From: Labyrinthula sp. Ha
Lineage: Eukaryota; Sar; Bigyra; Labyrinthulida; Labyrinthulaceae
DNA length: 64,000 nucleotides
Direction of reading: 5' to 3'
Assembly (NCBI GenBank): GCA_015227615.1
Contig: JAALGZ010000026.1
Coordinates: forward strand, 496,001 to 560,000
This document shows, in pieces, positions 21,341-35,295 of the stretch (its first letter is position 1; every line of letters begins with the position of its first letter). A program made the translations under genes and the position numbers. Under the pieces are notes generated by a model, which did not search any database, was not told where the DNA came from, and saw only the letters and a list, made by a program, of their open reading frames with translations.

Positions 21341-23580
21341 CACACAAAAAGTTTGCGATATCTAAGAAATGAATAATCATCACATAGGAATGTGTCTCTT
21401 TCGGCAAGAAAAATGTTTCACATTATCTAAGATACACTATTCCAAAACTATTCTAATTTAATAATTTATCACAGGAAACTATATGTTGTTTCATTAGTTT
21501 AAACTCTTGTTGCACATACTATAGGATACAAAATTCTAAAGAAAATAATATGTACTAATATTTATCCCAGTAAAGTGATCCGTGATAGCAAATTCCATGC
21601 ATTTTTATACCAAATCAAAGATTAATCTATATAAAATCATAGTTGAGAAATAATTCTTTTTACTCGTGCGTCATATACATTTATTTACACTTAAACTAAC
21701 TATGTCCATATTTCCCGAGTACATTGAAATTGCAGGTTATGATGTTGTTCCTTATGTTTTTAATCGAAATTTTAATTACAGCATTATTTTAGACCATACA
21801 ACTTATTCTTTGAACTATAACTTGAAGCTAATTTTTAACCTCTTAAGATCGGAGTGCTGGAAAAACATTTGTATTTTATTCTTTTGAGGATAACCCGTAT
21901 TCTTGGAAAAATATTGAAAAAATGAGAAGTCTATTCTTCAGGGTTTTTTGGTTATCAAAGGAAATATATAGATTCTGAAAGTAATACCAAATATATATTT
22001 ACATCAACATAGCGCAATAGAAAATTACTTTTTTATTACTTATACTACGCCAATTATCACCAATATTTATGGTTCATTCATTTTCTATCGACTAGAAATC
22101 AACGAGAAAAAGTGTTACCCATCTTTGTAAATGATTTGCAAGTATATCATAGTGAAGTCAGAAGTTGTATCAACTAATAGTATATAACTGCTCTCATTAG
22201 TACCGAGTGATGATAACTATATCATAGATTTTTATAAAAGGCAGTATAATGGACATTTTAGCAAGAATACCTTTTTGATTCTTCTTCAAGTCTCCAAATA
22301 TTTTTAAATATAGCTTAGCTCCTTTAGTATAAAGCTCATAGGAGTAAAATAGTATACAGTATAAACAAGATATTATTACTGAGAATGTCACCATTAGTAA
22401 TGTTCCATTTTGCCACAATAATTTTCGCAAATACTATATTATCATCCACTAAGTACTTTGGATTGAAGAAGTTTTAAAAAATCGTGTTTTTCAAAGTATC
22501 TGTTTAGGATGGGTACTTTAATTTACAAGAAATACAAATTCTAAGGGTCGTTTTCATTAACTTTACAAATCTCTAAAAAACATATATTCAAACGTAATAT
22601 CAAATAGAACAGCTCCATAGATGATCTTGCTCTTATAAAACCCAAGGAATTTACCACATCCAACGTTCCAAACTATTTGTCAAGGGATTTATACTCTGCG
22701 TACCTGCAACTGAGCTAAACATCACCCAGAAAAGTCAAGTGTTAATATCTGCGCATTAAAAAACGTAAAACTCTTCAGTTTTTCATTAATTCTTTAAGGT
22801 TTTGCACTCTGTAGCACCATCAATTAAGAAAGAAATACTTTAAGCTCTAGAATTGCTTTTGAACAAAATGAAATATTGCTTTAAACAAAACCATTATAGT
22901 TAAAAGTTGTTTTCACCATTTCAAACCATATATGGCACCAAGTAGTACTGGTAAAGAGCATATATAGACCTCACCAGTCAAATAAAAGGATTAATTTAGA
23001 CGAAATAAAAGTTAATGTGAAACCATAACTATATACCACCTAAAAATATAATATATTTCTAAGATCCTAGAAATCTAGAAATAGGGTACCCTTAAGTGTA
23101 AAGTATTTGTGGATGAGTGGTAAGAATGAAGTAAACAATCTCTGAAGTGATTCTAAGATGTAGATATTCGTTTCAAGTGTTCTTTCGAGTCCTGTATAAA
23201 GAAACTTCAAAAACTTTCCTACTAACCACAACATTAAACATTAGGGTTAACTTGACTTGGTTATAGCCTCAACTTTAGAACAGTCAGTGATGAGCTTAAA
23301 ATTGCCCAGACACAGCAAAATTAGAAAGTAATACTATTTAAAATATATTTTAAGCAACCCATAATAGATAAACATAAAGTTCTGATTTTGTTCTCAATTA
23401 TAAATATATCTACCGTATTATTGCGAAGCAATGTATGGAGTAACGCTTGTTTTGCTTTTTTTTTGCCCCTAATAAGTTAATCAAAAATACTGGGAATTTT
23501 GTAATGCATAAGTCATTCAATATTAAAGAAGATTTAAATGACAATTTTCTGAGGAAGTGTGTGGTGCAGATGTTTTTTCC
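21340..23580 (+). repeat. Long non-coding repeat R1, copy B
   Basis: Non-coding sequence homologous in the same orientation to 2400-4830, the left arm of hAT-1. Shared landmarks run in the same order: AATAATCATCACATAGGAATG (21374), GGCAGTATAATGG (22240), TATTCAAACGTAATATCA (22582), CAGAAAAGTCAAGTGTT (22727) and ATTAAAGAAGATTTAAA (23522). No hAT-1 terminus or transposase adjoins it. Confidence 0.65.
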
Positions 23581-26027
23581 TGTTACAGTTCAGGTAATAT
23601 AGATTTTCTTGCTAGAATTTGGGCATCATGGTATTCGAGTTATAAGGTCTATTCAGAAAAAAAAACATGAAAAAAAATGATTTCCTTTTATTGATACTAT
23701 AAATTACGAAAAACTACTAGATAACATCTATCAAAAGTACTATTACCTTTTTCTATATTTTACTGTATTCTATAACTATTCTTTTCCGAATCTTATAATA
23801 ACCTGAACAAAATAAAATTAAAACCAAAAAGTTGATAACCAACATTTTTCTCTCTAAACTTTTGAAACAAAGTTAGCAATAACTCTTATTAACAGTTTTA
23901 CTTAGTAATATTTCATATACATTTTTCTCTTGTTTCTCATATTTTCTAGAAAGACATTACAATTCAAACAAAAACCTGTTAGCTACCGCTCTTCCAGAAA
24001 AATAAATGGTATAATTTAATTTTAAACGGAAAAAAAGACTATACACATCATGTGTTAATACAATATTTTGAAATAGTTTTATTGTGCAATACTTGCAGTT
24101 GAACAAGATGACTAATCCTGTCAGCACAAAATACAAGAATACCTTTGGAACTATTATAGATAAAATAAAGGATATAATAGTGAGGTAGACAGAAAATATT
24201 ATCAATTTAAATAGTGTATGGAAGAAGGCGAAGCCAAATATTAAGTTCTTGTTTATGAGAAGTAGGAGACAATTTATCGATTCAGAACAAATGAGGAAAT
24301 GTCTTCGCAAATGAGAGAATCAAGTTGAGTAGGCTTTTCTATGATATTGTGGTTAACTTTAAAGGCAGTGTAGTTGGGCATTGGTCGAGGAACTAGTTTC
24401 GGTTTCCTGGGGGGGTTACTGAGCTTCCTGGAAACAACTTGCTAATACAAACCAGGTTTATATGAAAAGAAAGGGTATTTATTCATACCAAGAACCAATA
24501 TAGAGAATAAGAAGAATTTTCTGGTGTCACGTTTCCAATAGGTATGGGCACGACGGATATTAAGAAGCTGGACTAGTGTGTGAACCTTATTCTTCGTTTA
24601 TATCCTGTGCTACTTAATAAATTTGACATAGTATTTGAGATCACAATATTGAGTTACCCATATTTTCCTAGAGTAAAAGTAGGTAGTTTTAGATAGTGAC
24701 TGTTTGAGGCAAAAGATAAGAGTTAACGACCAACTAAAAGGCAAAATAAGAGATTTTTGTATTCGTTTCTCCGAATACTAGGATAGCAAGCACTTTATAG
24801 TATTTTAAACCTTTCGGAGTTCGATCTATTGTTTTGAAATAGATAACTTAGCTTCTTCTGACTTCGTTCGAGAGCATTTATTTGTAAATTGAGAACCGGA
24901 TTATGGCCTTTCGTGAGTTACTCTCTTGGGCTAAATTTGTGTGCTTTGGTTAGTCACTCGTCGGCTGACAAACTAGTTTGCTTTTTCATAATCATAGATA
25001 TTGCCAGCATTTTAAGTAGAGTCAATACTATAGATAGGTTTGTTAGCTTAACGGGTAAAGAACTAAAAAAACGCTATGTACTATAAAGTGTTTAATACCA
25101 CAATTTCCCAACTAAAGTAAGCAAATAATTCATACTAGTAAGTTATTGGTTACTGTGTTGTAGAAAGTATCATAAAAAGAACGAGGAGTTGAATCTCCTT
25201 AGATTTAACAATTTATTAGTTATTCAAGTTTTTTTTAGTGAAGCAATAGTGAGTTATTTTTGAAAGTGCGGGAAACTTTGGCATATTGTACAAGTTCTAT
25301 TTCGTCTAATTTCGCTTCACTTGTTTGGTTTCTACTTGTTTCTAAAGCAGAAGTTTAAAAAATAATCTACTCAAGGAAAAATATGGAAAGGAAAATTTCT
25401 TTAAAGTTTGCTGTAGTCAGTTCCAGTGCCAATGTCTAAGCAGAGTTAGAAAATATAAGAGTAAATACAACAAAAAAACTCAACGCACACCTCATAAATA
25501 TTCAAATACAGTTGTTAGCATAAAACCATGTACTCGGTTTGAAAAATATCAATTTTACATTTATTTTTTTTGCCATTGGGTCTGTTATTACAATATATGC
25601 ATAAAGTTACATACTAAAGTTTTCGTTTACTTATGCTAGTTAGTATAATGGTTATTGAAGAACCTAGAGAATTGTTAAGTTACCTTCACTATCCTAGGCA
25701 AAATCACCAAGGAAACCTCCGGGTATTTTATACGATAGAATTTTTTGCAAATTAATACATAAATACTCAATAAAATAAATCACTAGATAAAAATGATTTT
25801 GGAGTTTACCGTGTTGAATTCTCAGTTACAATCACTAAAACCTTATACACATATCGTAACGGGAATTAATCCTTAATTGGATTAGTTAATTCATGGTTAT
25901 TGATTACCTGTTCACGTGTCTAGAAAATTGTTACTGATTTGTGCGCTTCTTGTTTTAGTTTGAGATCCATCTTAAGTGCTTACCGGTTTATCTCGCATTG
26001 ATAGACAACAATGAGAAACTTGAAACT
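23581..26027. other. Intergenic, nothing recognised
   Basis: About 2.4 kb upstream of CCT6. Short frames exist on both strands but have no recognisable motif and mostly lack ATG starts. The minus-strand frame 24310-23957 is hydrophobic and 117 residues long, and is probably a by-product of T-rich sequence. Confidence 0.35.
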
Positions 26028-26037
26028 TTGCCCAAAT
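26028..26037 (+). promoter_or_regulatory. TTGCCCAAAT box upstream of CCT6
   Basis: Same box as at 13879 and 16388, in sense orientation, ending 61 nt before the CCT6 ATG. Confidence 0.45.
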
Positions 26038-26098
26038 ATGGTAACAATTCGTACAATCCCATAAAGATAAAAAACCGTCAAAACAAAAGGATAAAAAG

Positions 26099-27760
26099 AT
26101 GAGTTCTTCAATTGAAATGCTAAACCCAAACGCTGAGCGCGTATCCTCACTAGAATCTCTTATAATCAATACTACAGCAGCCACAGGACTTCAAAATGTC
26201 TTAAAAACAAACTTAGGCCCTAAAGGAACATTGAAAATGCTTGTAGGAGGAGCTGGACAAATCAAGTTAACAAAGGATGGAAACACACTTTTACATGAAA
26301 TGCAAATTCAGCATCCGACTGCAACTCTAATAGCAAGAACAGCCACTGCAACTGATGATTCAGTAGGAGATGGAACAACATCAACTGTTTTGTTTACAGG
26401 AGAGTTGATGAAACAAGCAGCTCGAGTTATTCAAGAAGGAACACATCCAAGACTGGTTGTAAAAGGGTTTGAAGAAGGAAAAAAGAAACTTCTAGAGATC
26501 CTTGGAAAAATATCTCAAAAGTTTCCTGATATAAAACAAGATAGGGAATTACTATTGAGTGTTTGTAGAAGTGTTTTAGGAACAAAGTTGAAGAAAGAGT
26601 TGGTTGATAAATTAGTTGAGGTTGTTGTTGAAGCAGTTCTTGTTATTTGGAGAGAAGGAAAGGAGATTGATTTGCATATGGTTGAAATAATGCATATGAA
26701 GCATAATTTTGACTTTGACTCCAGATTAGTGAAAGGCTTAGTTTTGGATCATGGAGCAAGACATCCAGGTATGCCGAAAAAGATGAGCAGAGTGCATATT
26801 TTGATACTAAATGTAAGTTTGGAATATGAAAAGACAGAAATAAGTTCAAACTTTGTGTATAAGAATGCAGAAGAAAGAGAAAAGTTAGTTGCTGCAGAAA
26901 GAAAGTTTACGGATGAAAAGGTTCAGAAAATAATTGACTTTAAAAACGAAGTCAAAGAAAATTATAGGGAACAAATTAATAAGGGAGAAGAGTTTAGTTT
27001 TATGGTGATTAACCAGAAAGGAATAGATCCTATTTCTTTGGATATGTTTGCAAAGGAAGGAATATTAGGACTAAGAAGAGCAAAAAGAAGAAATATGGAA
27101 AGATTATCTTTAGCTTGTGGTGGATATCAAGTAAACAATGTGGATGATTTATCTGAAGAATGTCTTGGATATGCTGATCAAGTATATGAACAGATATTAG
27201 AAGAGGAGAAATATACTTTTGTGGAAGGAGTAAGACATCCACATAGTTGTACTATACTTGTACAAGGACAAAATGAACATACAATAGCCATGGTTAAAGA
27301 TGGGCTTAGAGATGCTTTGCGAAGTGTAAGAAATGCTATTGAAGGTAAAGAACTTTCTCCAGGAGCAGGAGCAACAGAAATAGCTGCATATTGTGAACTT
27401 CAAAAGTGGATGGAGTCAAAAGAGTGTGAGTTGAAAGGAAAGGTAAAGTTGGGATGTAAAGCATTTGTGGAAAGTTTACTCGTCATTCCAGGAACTTTAG
27501 CAGCGAATAGTGGATATGATCAACAAGACACAGTGTTGAAGTTGATTGAAGAATATAGAGAGAAAGGAATAGCTGTTGGTGTAGATGTTGAGACAGGAGA
27601 GAGTTTAAGTGCTGTAACAAGTGGAGTTTGGGATAATTTGAGAGTGAAAGAAAGTGTTTTTCATTTGAGTGCATCTTTAGCATCGCAGCTGCTTTTAGTG
27701 GATGAGATTATGAAAGCAGGAAGAGGATCAAGACCAAAAGCACCTGGAGTTATGAACTAA
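26099..27760 (+). CDS. CCT6: T-complex protein 1 subunit zeta (CCT6)
   Basis: Zeta subunit of the cytosolic chaperonin TRiC/CCT, the ATP-driven double ring that folds actin, tubulin and other proteins. The ORF is intronless and 553 residues long, close to the usual 530-550. Group II chaperonin motifs are all present: NLGPKG (38-43), LTKDGN (57-62), the nucleotide-binding GDGTTS (90-95) and GAGATE (422-427). The zeta assignment comes from the N-terminal block LLHEMQIQHPTATLIA and KMLVGGAGQIKLTKDG, which match CCT6 rather than other subunits, and from VDEIMKAGRG near the C-terminus. The chosen ATG is the first in frame and gives the normal N-terminus. There is a TTGCCCAAAT box 61 nt upstream. 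It stands alone among repeats, more than 9 kb from the next host gene upstream. Confidence 0.96.
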   Translation: MSSSIEMLNPNAERVSSLESLIINTTAATGLQNVLKTNLGPKGTLKMLVGGAGQIKLTKDGNTLLHEMQIQHPTATLIARTATATDDSVGDGTTSTVLFTGELMKQAARVIQEGTHPRLVVKGFEEGKKKLLEILGKISQKFPDIKQDRELLLSVCRSVLGTKLKKELVDKLVEVVVEAVLVIWREGKEIDLHMVEIMHMKHNFDFDSRLVKGLVLDHGARHPGMPKKMSRVHILILNVSLEYEKTEISSNFVYKNAEEREKLVAAERKFTDEKVQKIIDFKNEVKENYREQINKGEEFSFMVINQKGIDPISLDMFAKEGILGLRRAKRRNMERLSLACGGYQVNNVDDLSEECLGYADQVYEQILEEEKYTFVEGVRHPHSCTILVQGQNEHTIAMVKDGLRDALRSVRNAIEGKELSPGAGATEIAAYCELQKWMESKECELKGKVKLGCKAFVESLLVIPGTLAANSGYDQQDTVLKLIEEYREKGIAVGVDVETGESLSAVTSGVWDNLRVKESVFHLSASLASQLLLVDEIMKAGRGSRPKAPGVMN

Positions 27761-28055
27761 AGTTATTTTTTTGTTTATGTATCAAGAACTTTTTCTCATA
27801 AGCTTTGTTTTCCATCTAAGTAAATTACTTCATATTCTTCCAAGACAGAGTTTTTCAGTAGTGATAAGACTAATTCTCTTTGATCTTACAAATACTTTCT
27901 GACTTTAGATTGTATAGAACCAAAACTTATTACTAAATCATGTTGCTGTGACTGTTTGTTAAAAAGTGTTGTTTCTTATTTTCAATACTTATCAATTAAA
28001 ACTAAAAGCGCAAACTATTAGCTACACAATTAATAATACCATAAAACACCTTCCC
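27761..28055. other. CCT6 3' flank and possible copia LTR remnant
   Basis: The stretch 27975-28040 (ending AAACTATTAGCTACACAA) resembles 37205-37260 (ending CAATCTATTAGCTACGTACA). These two places bracket copia fossil C, so they may be remnants of its LTRs; identity is too low to be sure. Confidence 0.3.
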
Positions 28056-31000
28056 CTAATTTGTGCTCTCTCCATAAAATTTGTCTCGAAACTTCTTCAA
28101 CATAGTCCTTGTACTTCTCTTAGTAAAAATATCAGCCCAGTTTTCATAAGTAGGAATATGATGAATAACTGCCTTCATATTCTTTATCTCTTGAGAAACA
28201 TATTTAGACTTCGTATCTAAATGCTTCAATTTTCCAACAGCTCTTCGTCCTTGACACAACCGCATTGCAGGTTGACTATCTACTAGGACAATAACTTTGA
28301 AATCCACATCTAAATCCTTTAGTAAGTTGAACTTTCCATTTAAATCTTGAACAGAAATACTAATAGCAACGAATTCAGCTTCAGTTGAAGATAAAGTCAT
28401 AACTGGTTCTAACTTAATTCGGTAACTAATAATGTTATCATTCAGTAAAATTAAATTTCCATAAACACTTTTCCTCGAAACTGAATTAGGAAAAGAACTA
28501 TCTGTCAGTAAAAATAGTATATTTTCTTTTTCTTTTATTTTGTCGTAAATCATCGTATTACTATGATATTGCAGTAGATAGGACAATGTTCGTTTTGCTT
28601 GGGCTAAAGCATCTTGAGTCGTTTCTTTTAGCTTAGACGAAAGAGATTGAACAGCATATGAAATATCAGGTCTTGTGTGTAAAGCTATATAATTCAAAAA
28701 ACCAACTATTTTCTTAAATGATTTTATATTAATAAGCTTTTTATTTTGATCTTCTTCTAAATCTTTAGTTAATGGAGAATAAAAAGTGCCTGTTGTAGAA
28801 GAAAGTTGGTGTGTATTGGCTCCCTGAACTATTCTATTTAATAAATCCACCGAGCACTTTCCATCTTTCATTTTTTTAAGTTATAAGCCAACGTAGGTTT
28901 CTGCTACAGGAGTCCATGATAGTTTGAGTTTATCTTTCATAAGTTTCTCAATTGCATCAATAGATGATTTCTCACCGGCATAAAGTATATCGTCTACGTA
29001 CACAAATAAGATACTATTTATCCTTTCTCCATTCAAGGAACTGAATAAACAATGGTCACATGTAGACGGTTTTAGATTGATCGATAATAGAGCATCGGTT
29101 AAAGTCTCATGGCATATTTTAGGTGCTTGTCTAAGCCCATGAATACTAGTTGAGGATTTCCATATATAAATAATTTGTCCCGGTGTCCTGGGTGCCCCCT
29201 GTGCAACTCAAATAAATAGGGTTCGGCAACGAACCATAAATAAATCCATTGTAGTGTCAAATTGACGCAGCCAGGTATCAAATTGTATTGCCACAGTTAG
29301 AAAAATGCATATAGTAGAAATTGGTGATACAGGTGCGTAAAATTCGGGGCATTTACAACGTTTGCCTTCCCCGTATTTGTTATCATCTGTACAAAAACCA
29401 GCTATAGCAATATCATGACCATACATATCCTTTTTAGTGCGAAAAATTTCCACTAATAGAATAATTCTCGAATCTGCACTGGATCTAGGAACTACCTAAA
29501 ATATTCATGTAGTTTCCAGAGATTAGAGCTCTTCTTGATAGGCGGCATGTCATACCTTATTATCAATACACCCTTCAATATCTCCGAGTCTCCTAGGCGA
29601 GATTATATTTTCGGAATTAAGTTTAGTAATTAAAGTTTCTAATTTGAGAATTCGGGGTTTTCGAGTATGTTTGTCTTGTATAATATTGGAGTTCGATATT
29701 TCGAAATATCTGATAGAATTTCTATTTCCCAAATTTGAGTTCTGTGATGTGGTGTCATTGTTAATTGAATTTTAATTTGAAAAAGGAGTAAAGGATGGAT
29801 TCAATTTTTTGCCAGTATGTCGCCTGACGTTGACAGATCATCTTCAACATATTGATAAGGATAATCATCATCTATAATTAAGCCGTCTTTGTTATTGTTT
29901 TTATTTTTAGGTTTTGGTTTGTTAGTAAATGAGGATTCAAGTTCTGGAATGAAAGTATGCTGATGGAAATCGTTGTAAGAATGAGATATGGAACCTTCTT
30001 CATCAAGTTTGACTGTTCGAAAATGATGTGTCTTTTTTCTTTCAATATCATAACAAATGTTGACTTTGGATTCTGTATCCATAGCGAGATAAATAATTTT
30101 TCTTGAAGGTTGTATTTTTTTTTGGTTTTGGGTGATAAGGCAAAACCTTTTGAAGCAAAGAGTTTGATATCGGAAATAGGTGGAGGAGTATTAGTAAGTT
30201 GTTGAAAATATGATGTCATATTTCTTGAATACAAAGTTAATGATTTTTGTGGCTTGTATACCTGCTAAATCCCAGAGGCTAAGAGGAGTTTTTTCTGATA
30301 TAATAGACATTTTATCATAAATACCAGAGTTTGATTTTGACGTTCGATACGTCAATTCTTTGCTGGGAAATATTCATATGCATGTTCTCGAAGTATTCCA
30401 TTTTTATTGCAATATTTGTTCAAAAGTGAAAATTCAGAACCATGATCTAAGAAAATACAAGTTATTTCAAAGTTGAATTTATTCCGGAGAATAAGAAGAC
30501 GTTGGATGATTTTCTTTGATATATTTTCTTTTGTGTGTACTAAAATAGGAACAATATATGTAGTTTTTAAACATACCATGAGAAAAACATATTAGAATCT
30601 TTGAAAAGAAGGAGGTAAAAGTCCAAGTGTGTCAACACGAAAATTTTGTAAAGGATGTTGAGGTTGAGAAAGTGTAGTTGTTTATCTGGTGATAGCTTTA
30701 GTTTTAGATTTTTCGCCCAGTTTTCCAGCTGTTCATCCGAGACAAAAAGATTTCTTTATTGGTTTAAAACCTGGGTTGATGAGGTGTTGATTGTTAATAT
30801 GCCCTAAACGACAGTGATTTAATTCTTCAGGAGTGGCTTAATATTTGAATACCCCAAGTTTATTTTTAGGATCCAAAATACTATGAAGAATGTATTTATT
30901 TGTCGTTTTTGAAAGTTTTGCAAACGTTAAGCCATTTCTTGTTATTTTGGATTCAGTTGGAGTTTCGACTATGAAAAAGCCGTTGTTAACGAGAGCTGGT

Positions 31001-31081
31001 TCCGAAACAATAAATGTACTCTCATGCAGTTGTGGAATAAAGATAACGTTTTTTAGCTGTAGCACAACATTGTTCAGCAAG

Positions 31082-31232
31082 TGTCAGCTTACCCTAAGCT
31101 TATCTTCTATATTTCTTGAAACATATAAGTTCAGTTTCAATGTGTTGTATATCAAAGTATTCAGTAGTATTCAGTATCTCCATAACTTAGATAGAATAAT
31201 AGAAAATATAAAGAATAAAGAATAACTTCTCA
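31082..31232 (+). repeat. Left LTR of copia fossil D, 151 bp
   Basis: Begins TG and ends CA. Aligns without gaps to 35296-35446 with about 17 differences in 151 positions (about 11%), mostly transitions. Such divergence indicates an old insertion. Confidence 0.85.
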
Positions 31233-34200
31233 CAGTTTAACAGCCGAAATAGAAAGGAACATATGGAAAAAATAGAATTTAAACCGCTTCACTCTGCTGA
31301 GAACTACCACACTTGGCGTTGGAGAGTAGAAGCTATATTGATAGAAAAGGAACTTAAACCTCATCTAGAAAGACAGCTAACTCATCGTGTGGAAAATCTG
31401 AACACTCCAATACCAATAGGTCCTGCAAATAGGGTTACAAACTCTTAGATTATTTCAGTCATAATAAATAGAATTTCTGACAATGTAACGGAGAAACTGC
31501 ACGGTTTAGAAGCAGCTGGTAATATCTGGAATACGCTGGAGCAACACTACAAAATAAATGACAGAGAACAACAGTTGAAGTCACTTAAAGCCATAGAGAA
31601 TCCACCTGGAAAAACCTTAACTGAACGTCTGACCAACTTCGAACTCCACGTGAGACGTTTTGAGAATAGTGGTGGAACAATAGGAGAAATACAGAAGGTT
31701 GAGAAGGCTCTGAACATTGTAGATACACCTGGTTCGAAATTGTTAAACCTAGCCATTGACACGAGTCCTGAAAAATTTTCGTTTGGAATTGTTGTAAAAA
31801 CGTTGTTTTTAATTTCTGAGGAATTTGACAGAACGAGAAGTGGGCCACGTGGCCGATATGTCCAAAACGAGCTTAGAGGCCAACATAGACAACTTCCAAG
31901 GGCAGGAGGCCTTAAATGCAAACACTGTGGACAAGTTGGACACGTACGTGCCCAGTGCGTAAAACTGGTTTGCGGGAACTGTGAAAGAAATGGTCACGCA
32001 ACGAAGGGTTGTTGGAGTGAAAAGGAAACTGTAAAACAGGAAGCAAGGATGGGTACCATAGATAATGTCATGGATCTTCTGGACTTAAATGATGGTTTCT
32101 CACAAACTTCAGGCGCAACAGATAAAAGCGAAATCCTAAACAGAATGAACGGATTCATGGCAGGTCATGTAGATTTAACAGAAAAACGAAACAAAAATGA
32201 AAAAACAGAAAAACAAAACAAAAAAGAAAAAAATCTTAAAAACTAACGAAAAAGAAAAAATTGTCACGATTTTTGACAGTGATGCTAGCAAACATTACAT
32301 CTCATCGAAGTACAAGAAACTAATGAAGAAAATCACGAACATCGAACCACAAAATGTAAAAGGAATTGGAAAAACGATCGAAATAAAAGAAAAGGGCGAA
32401 CTAATTCTAAAAGTAAATGATCAACTTCTCAAGCTTACGAAAGTTTAAATCTTGGAAGGCATTGACGCAATTCTTTTAATCTCCACAGGATCGCTACGAC
32501 CTGATGGGATTTCGGTTAACATGGATTCCAACAATCTAAGATTAAACTTCAAATGAAGAAGTACCAACGTAAAACTATCAAAGAACAACCTTTTTGTAAA
32601 CATTTTTGAAATCTGTTTGTTGCAAGTTGAAGATGATTTCAACTGGCATAAATTTTTCTTACATCCAAATGAAGAATCACTTACAAAAACTCTTGATTAT
32701 TACATCATCAAAATGCCATTAACACATCTACCATGCAGGACATGCGCCATCACAAAAGATTCATAAAATCCGAACAAGAAGGTTAGAGAAAACAGATCAG
32801 AACGACCACTGGAAAGAATTTACATGGACACTGCAAAAAATCCAACAAAATCAAAAGATGGAATAACAGGTTTTGTAAGAATGACAGGTCACTACTCGCG
32901 CTACATATTCATCAAAACCTTTAACAAAGCATAAGAAGCAACTAACCACATCATTAATGCCCTAAAAACGATCAAAAACGAACAAGAACGATACCTGATA
33001 AAACTTTTCATGAACCAGCCAAAAGAATTTAAAAACGAGACATTAAAAAATTTTGCAACGAAAAAGGAATCAAAATATTCTTCTCTGCAAAGTGCACTCC
33101 ACAGCAAAGTGGAGTGGCAGAAAGAAGTAATGGAATTGTAATCCAAAAGATTAAAATCTTGCTAGCACAAACCAAACTTTCACTTCTCCACTGGAACTAC
33201 GCAGCTACATTCGCCGTTGACATGTTAAATCGAATCATCCCTAAGAACTTAGACAAATCTCCCTACGAACTCTTTTATTGGAAGAAACCAAAGATCAATT
33301 TCAGATTCATTTTTGGGCAGAAATTCATATACAGAAAAGACAACGTAATTAACAAAATTCTCTTAAAAACCGCTCTGGAATTTACTTAGGTCACTCAAAC
33401 ATCTCAACCCAAGGAATAATTTTAGACAAAATTAATAAAAAAAGCGTGTTTTCGGGAAATTTCAGTAACGAAAACAGCAGAATCTCATTAAAAGAAAGAG
33501 CAAAGAACAAACAAGAATCCAACAACATTATCAAAAAGAAACAAACCATTGAAGATGAATTTTCACAACTCAGAACGAAACTGAAACAGAAGTAGCAGAT
33601 CATTGGGTAAGAAGAAACCCAGTCAGAAACGCAGTAATACGAACCAACAAAAAGAAAACGGGAAGCTACATACTATGTGAATACCAGGATTGTTTACAAG
33701 TACCTTTTCATCATGTTTACCATTCAATCCATCTTATAGAAAAAATGGGTACCCAAGTCTTACTTCAAAGCAATATAAATGCTAGACGCATCTGAATGGA
33801 GAATAGTTTACTCAAACGAACTCAAAAAATTCATTAAATTAGCAAAATGCAAACTCATCAAGAAAGATCAAGTACCAACAGGGGAGAAGATAGTAAGATT
33901 CATAGAAATCTTTTCTAAAAAAATATGACAACATAGAAAAAAAATACAACATACAAAATCCGCTTTGCAGCTGATAGAAAAAAAATACCAGCTGTTGGAA
34001 ACACTTACTCACCTGTTGCAAACAAAGGAGACATCAGATTTTTTTAGTAGCATCAACTCAACAAAATTATCTTATTCACCAAGTAGACATAAGTAATGCA
34101 TATTTAAATACAAAATTGAAAACCAAAAGGTATTTTCAGCTGCCGCAAATCTTCAAGAAAAAATGCAATGAATTCGTGTGGCAATCGTCAACTGCTATTT

Positions 34201-35295
34201 ACGGCTTCAAGGAATCTGGTAGGTCTTGGTACATAGATGTCAATAGGACCGTATCTTCCCTAGGATTTGATAGTTGCATAATTGAGAAAACATTGTACAA
34301 AAGAAGATCCACGCAAGGAAAATTTTAATTAATTTTGATTTATGTTGATGTCATTTTGATTGCTTCAAACAATAATTACGGTTTGAAAGAAAATTTGGGG
34401 AAATTATGAAATACTTACAATTTATAGAACATTGATTTTGCACAAACTTTTGTGGGTTTTGAAATAAAGAGAAAATCTGATATGAGATTTGTTAATTTGT
34501 ACAAAGATATTTCTAGCACATTACGATTATTTGACATTACTAAGGCGAAGAAACGAGATACGTCACATGAGCCTAACGTTTTTCCTGAGAAAGGAGACAA
34601 TTACATTGATAAAAAGTTATACAAAAGAATAGTAGGCACATTAAATCATATTTCTGAAACATTTGGACCAGATATTAGTTTTAATACAAAAAGATTATCT
34701 ACTTTTACTCAAAGCCCTTCGTACTACAATCTAATTTTAGCAAAAAAGGTTTTAAGATATCTTCCGCAGATGACGAAATATGGTATTTTACTCAAGAGGA
34801 GGATGGAAAGAATGCACATTGATGTATATGCAGATAGCAGCTGGAAAATTTATCAGCAAACCCTTCAAGTATTGAGGGTCATATAATCTTTTTAAGTAAA
34901 GGTGCAGTATGTTGGAAGTCAAAGAAACACACAATAATTGTGAAAAATAATATTGAAGCTGAGGTAGTAGGTCTTTCTAGAGCTCTCTCATCTACGGTGT
35001 GGTTTTTAAAAGTATTAGGTTTCCTAGAAATTAAAGAAAGAAAGTTAAAAGTTTATGCGAATTCTATGAGTGCTATAAAATTACTTCAAGGTCAAACACA
35101 CAGCGATAGAAGCAGACATATAGAATAGAAATACTTCTTCTCCAGAAAGATAATAAAAGATTATGATATTGAAATAGAATATGTTGAAGGTTCAAAGAAT
35201 CCTGCAGACTTAATGACGAAGCCAGTGAATAGAAAATGTTATTTGGAGTTGAGGAAGAAGTTAATTGTAAATAAATAGGAAGAAAAGAGGGTTGG

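Noticed and set aside
24889-25086. A 65-codon frame upstream of CCT6.
   Set aside because: It starts without ATG, has no motif and lies in featureless sequence.
26099-27760. Several minus-strand frames overlapping CCT6.
   Set aside because: They are shadows of the chaperonin coding sequence without own motifs.
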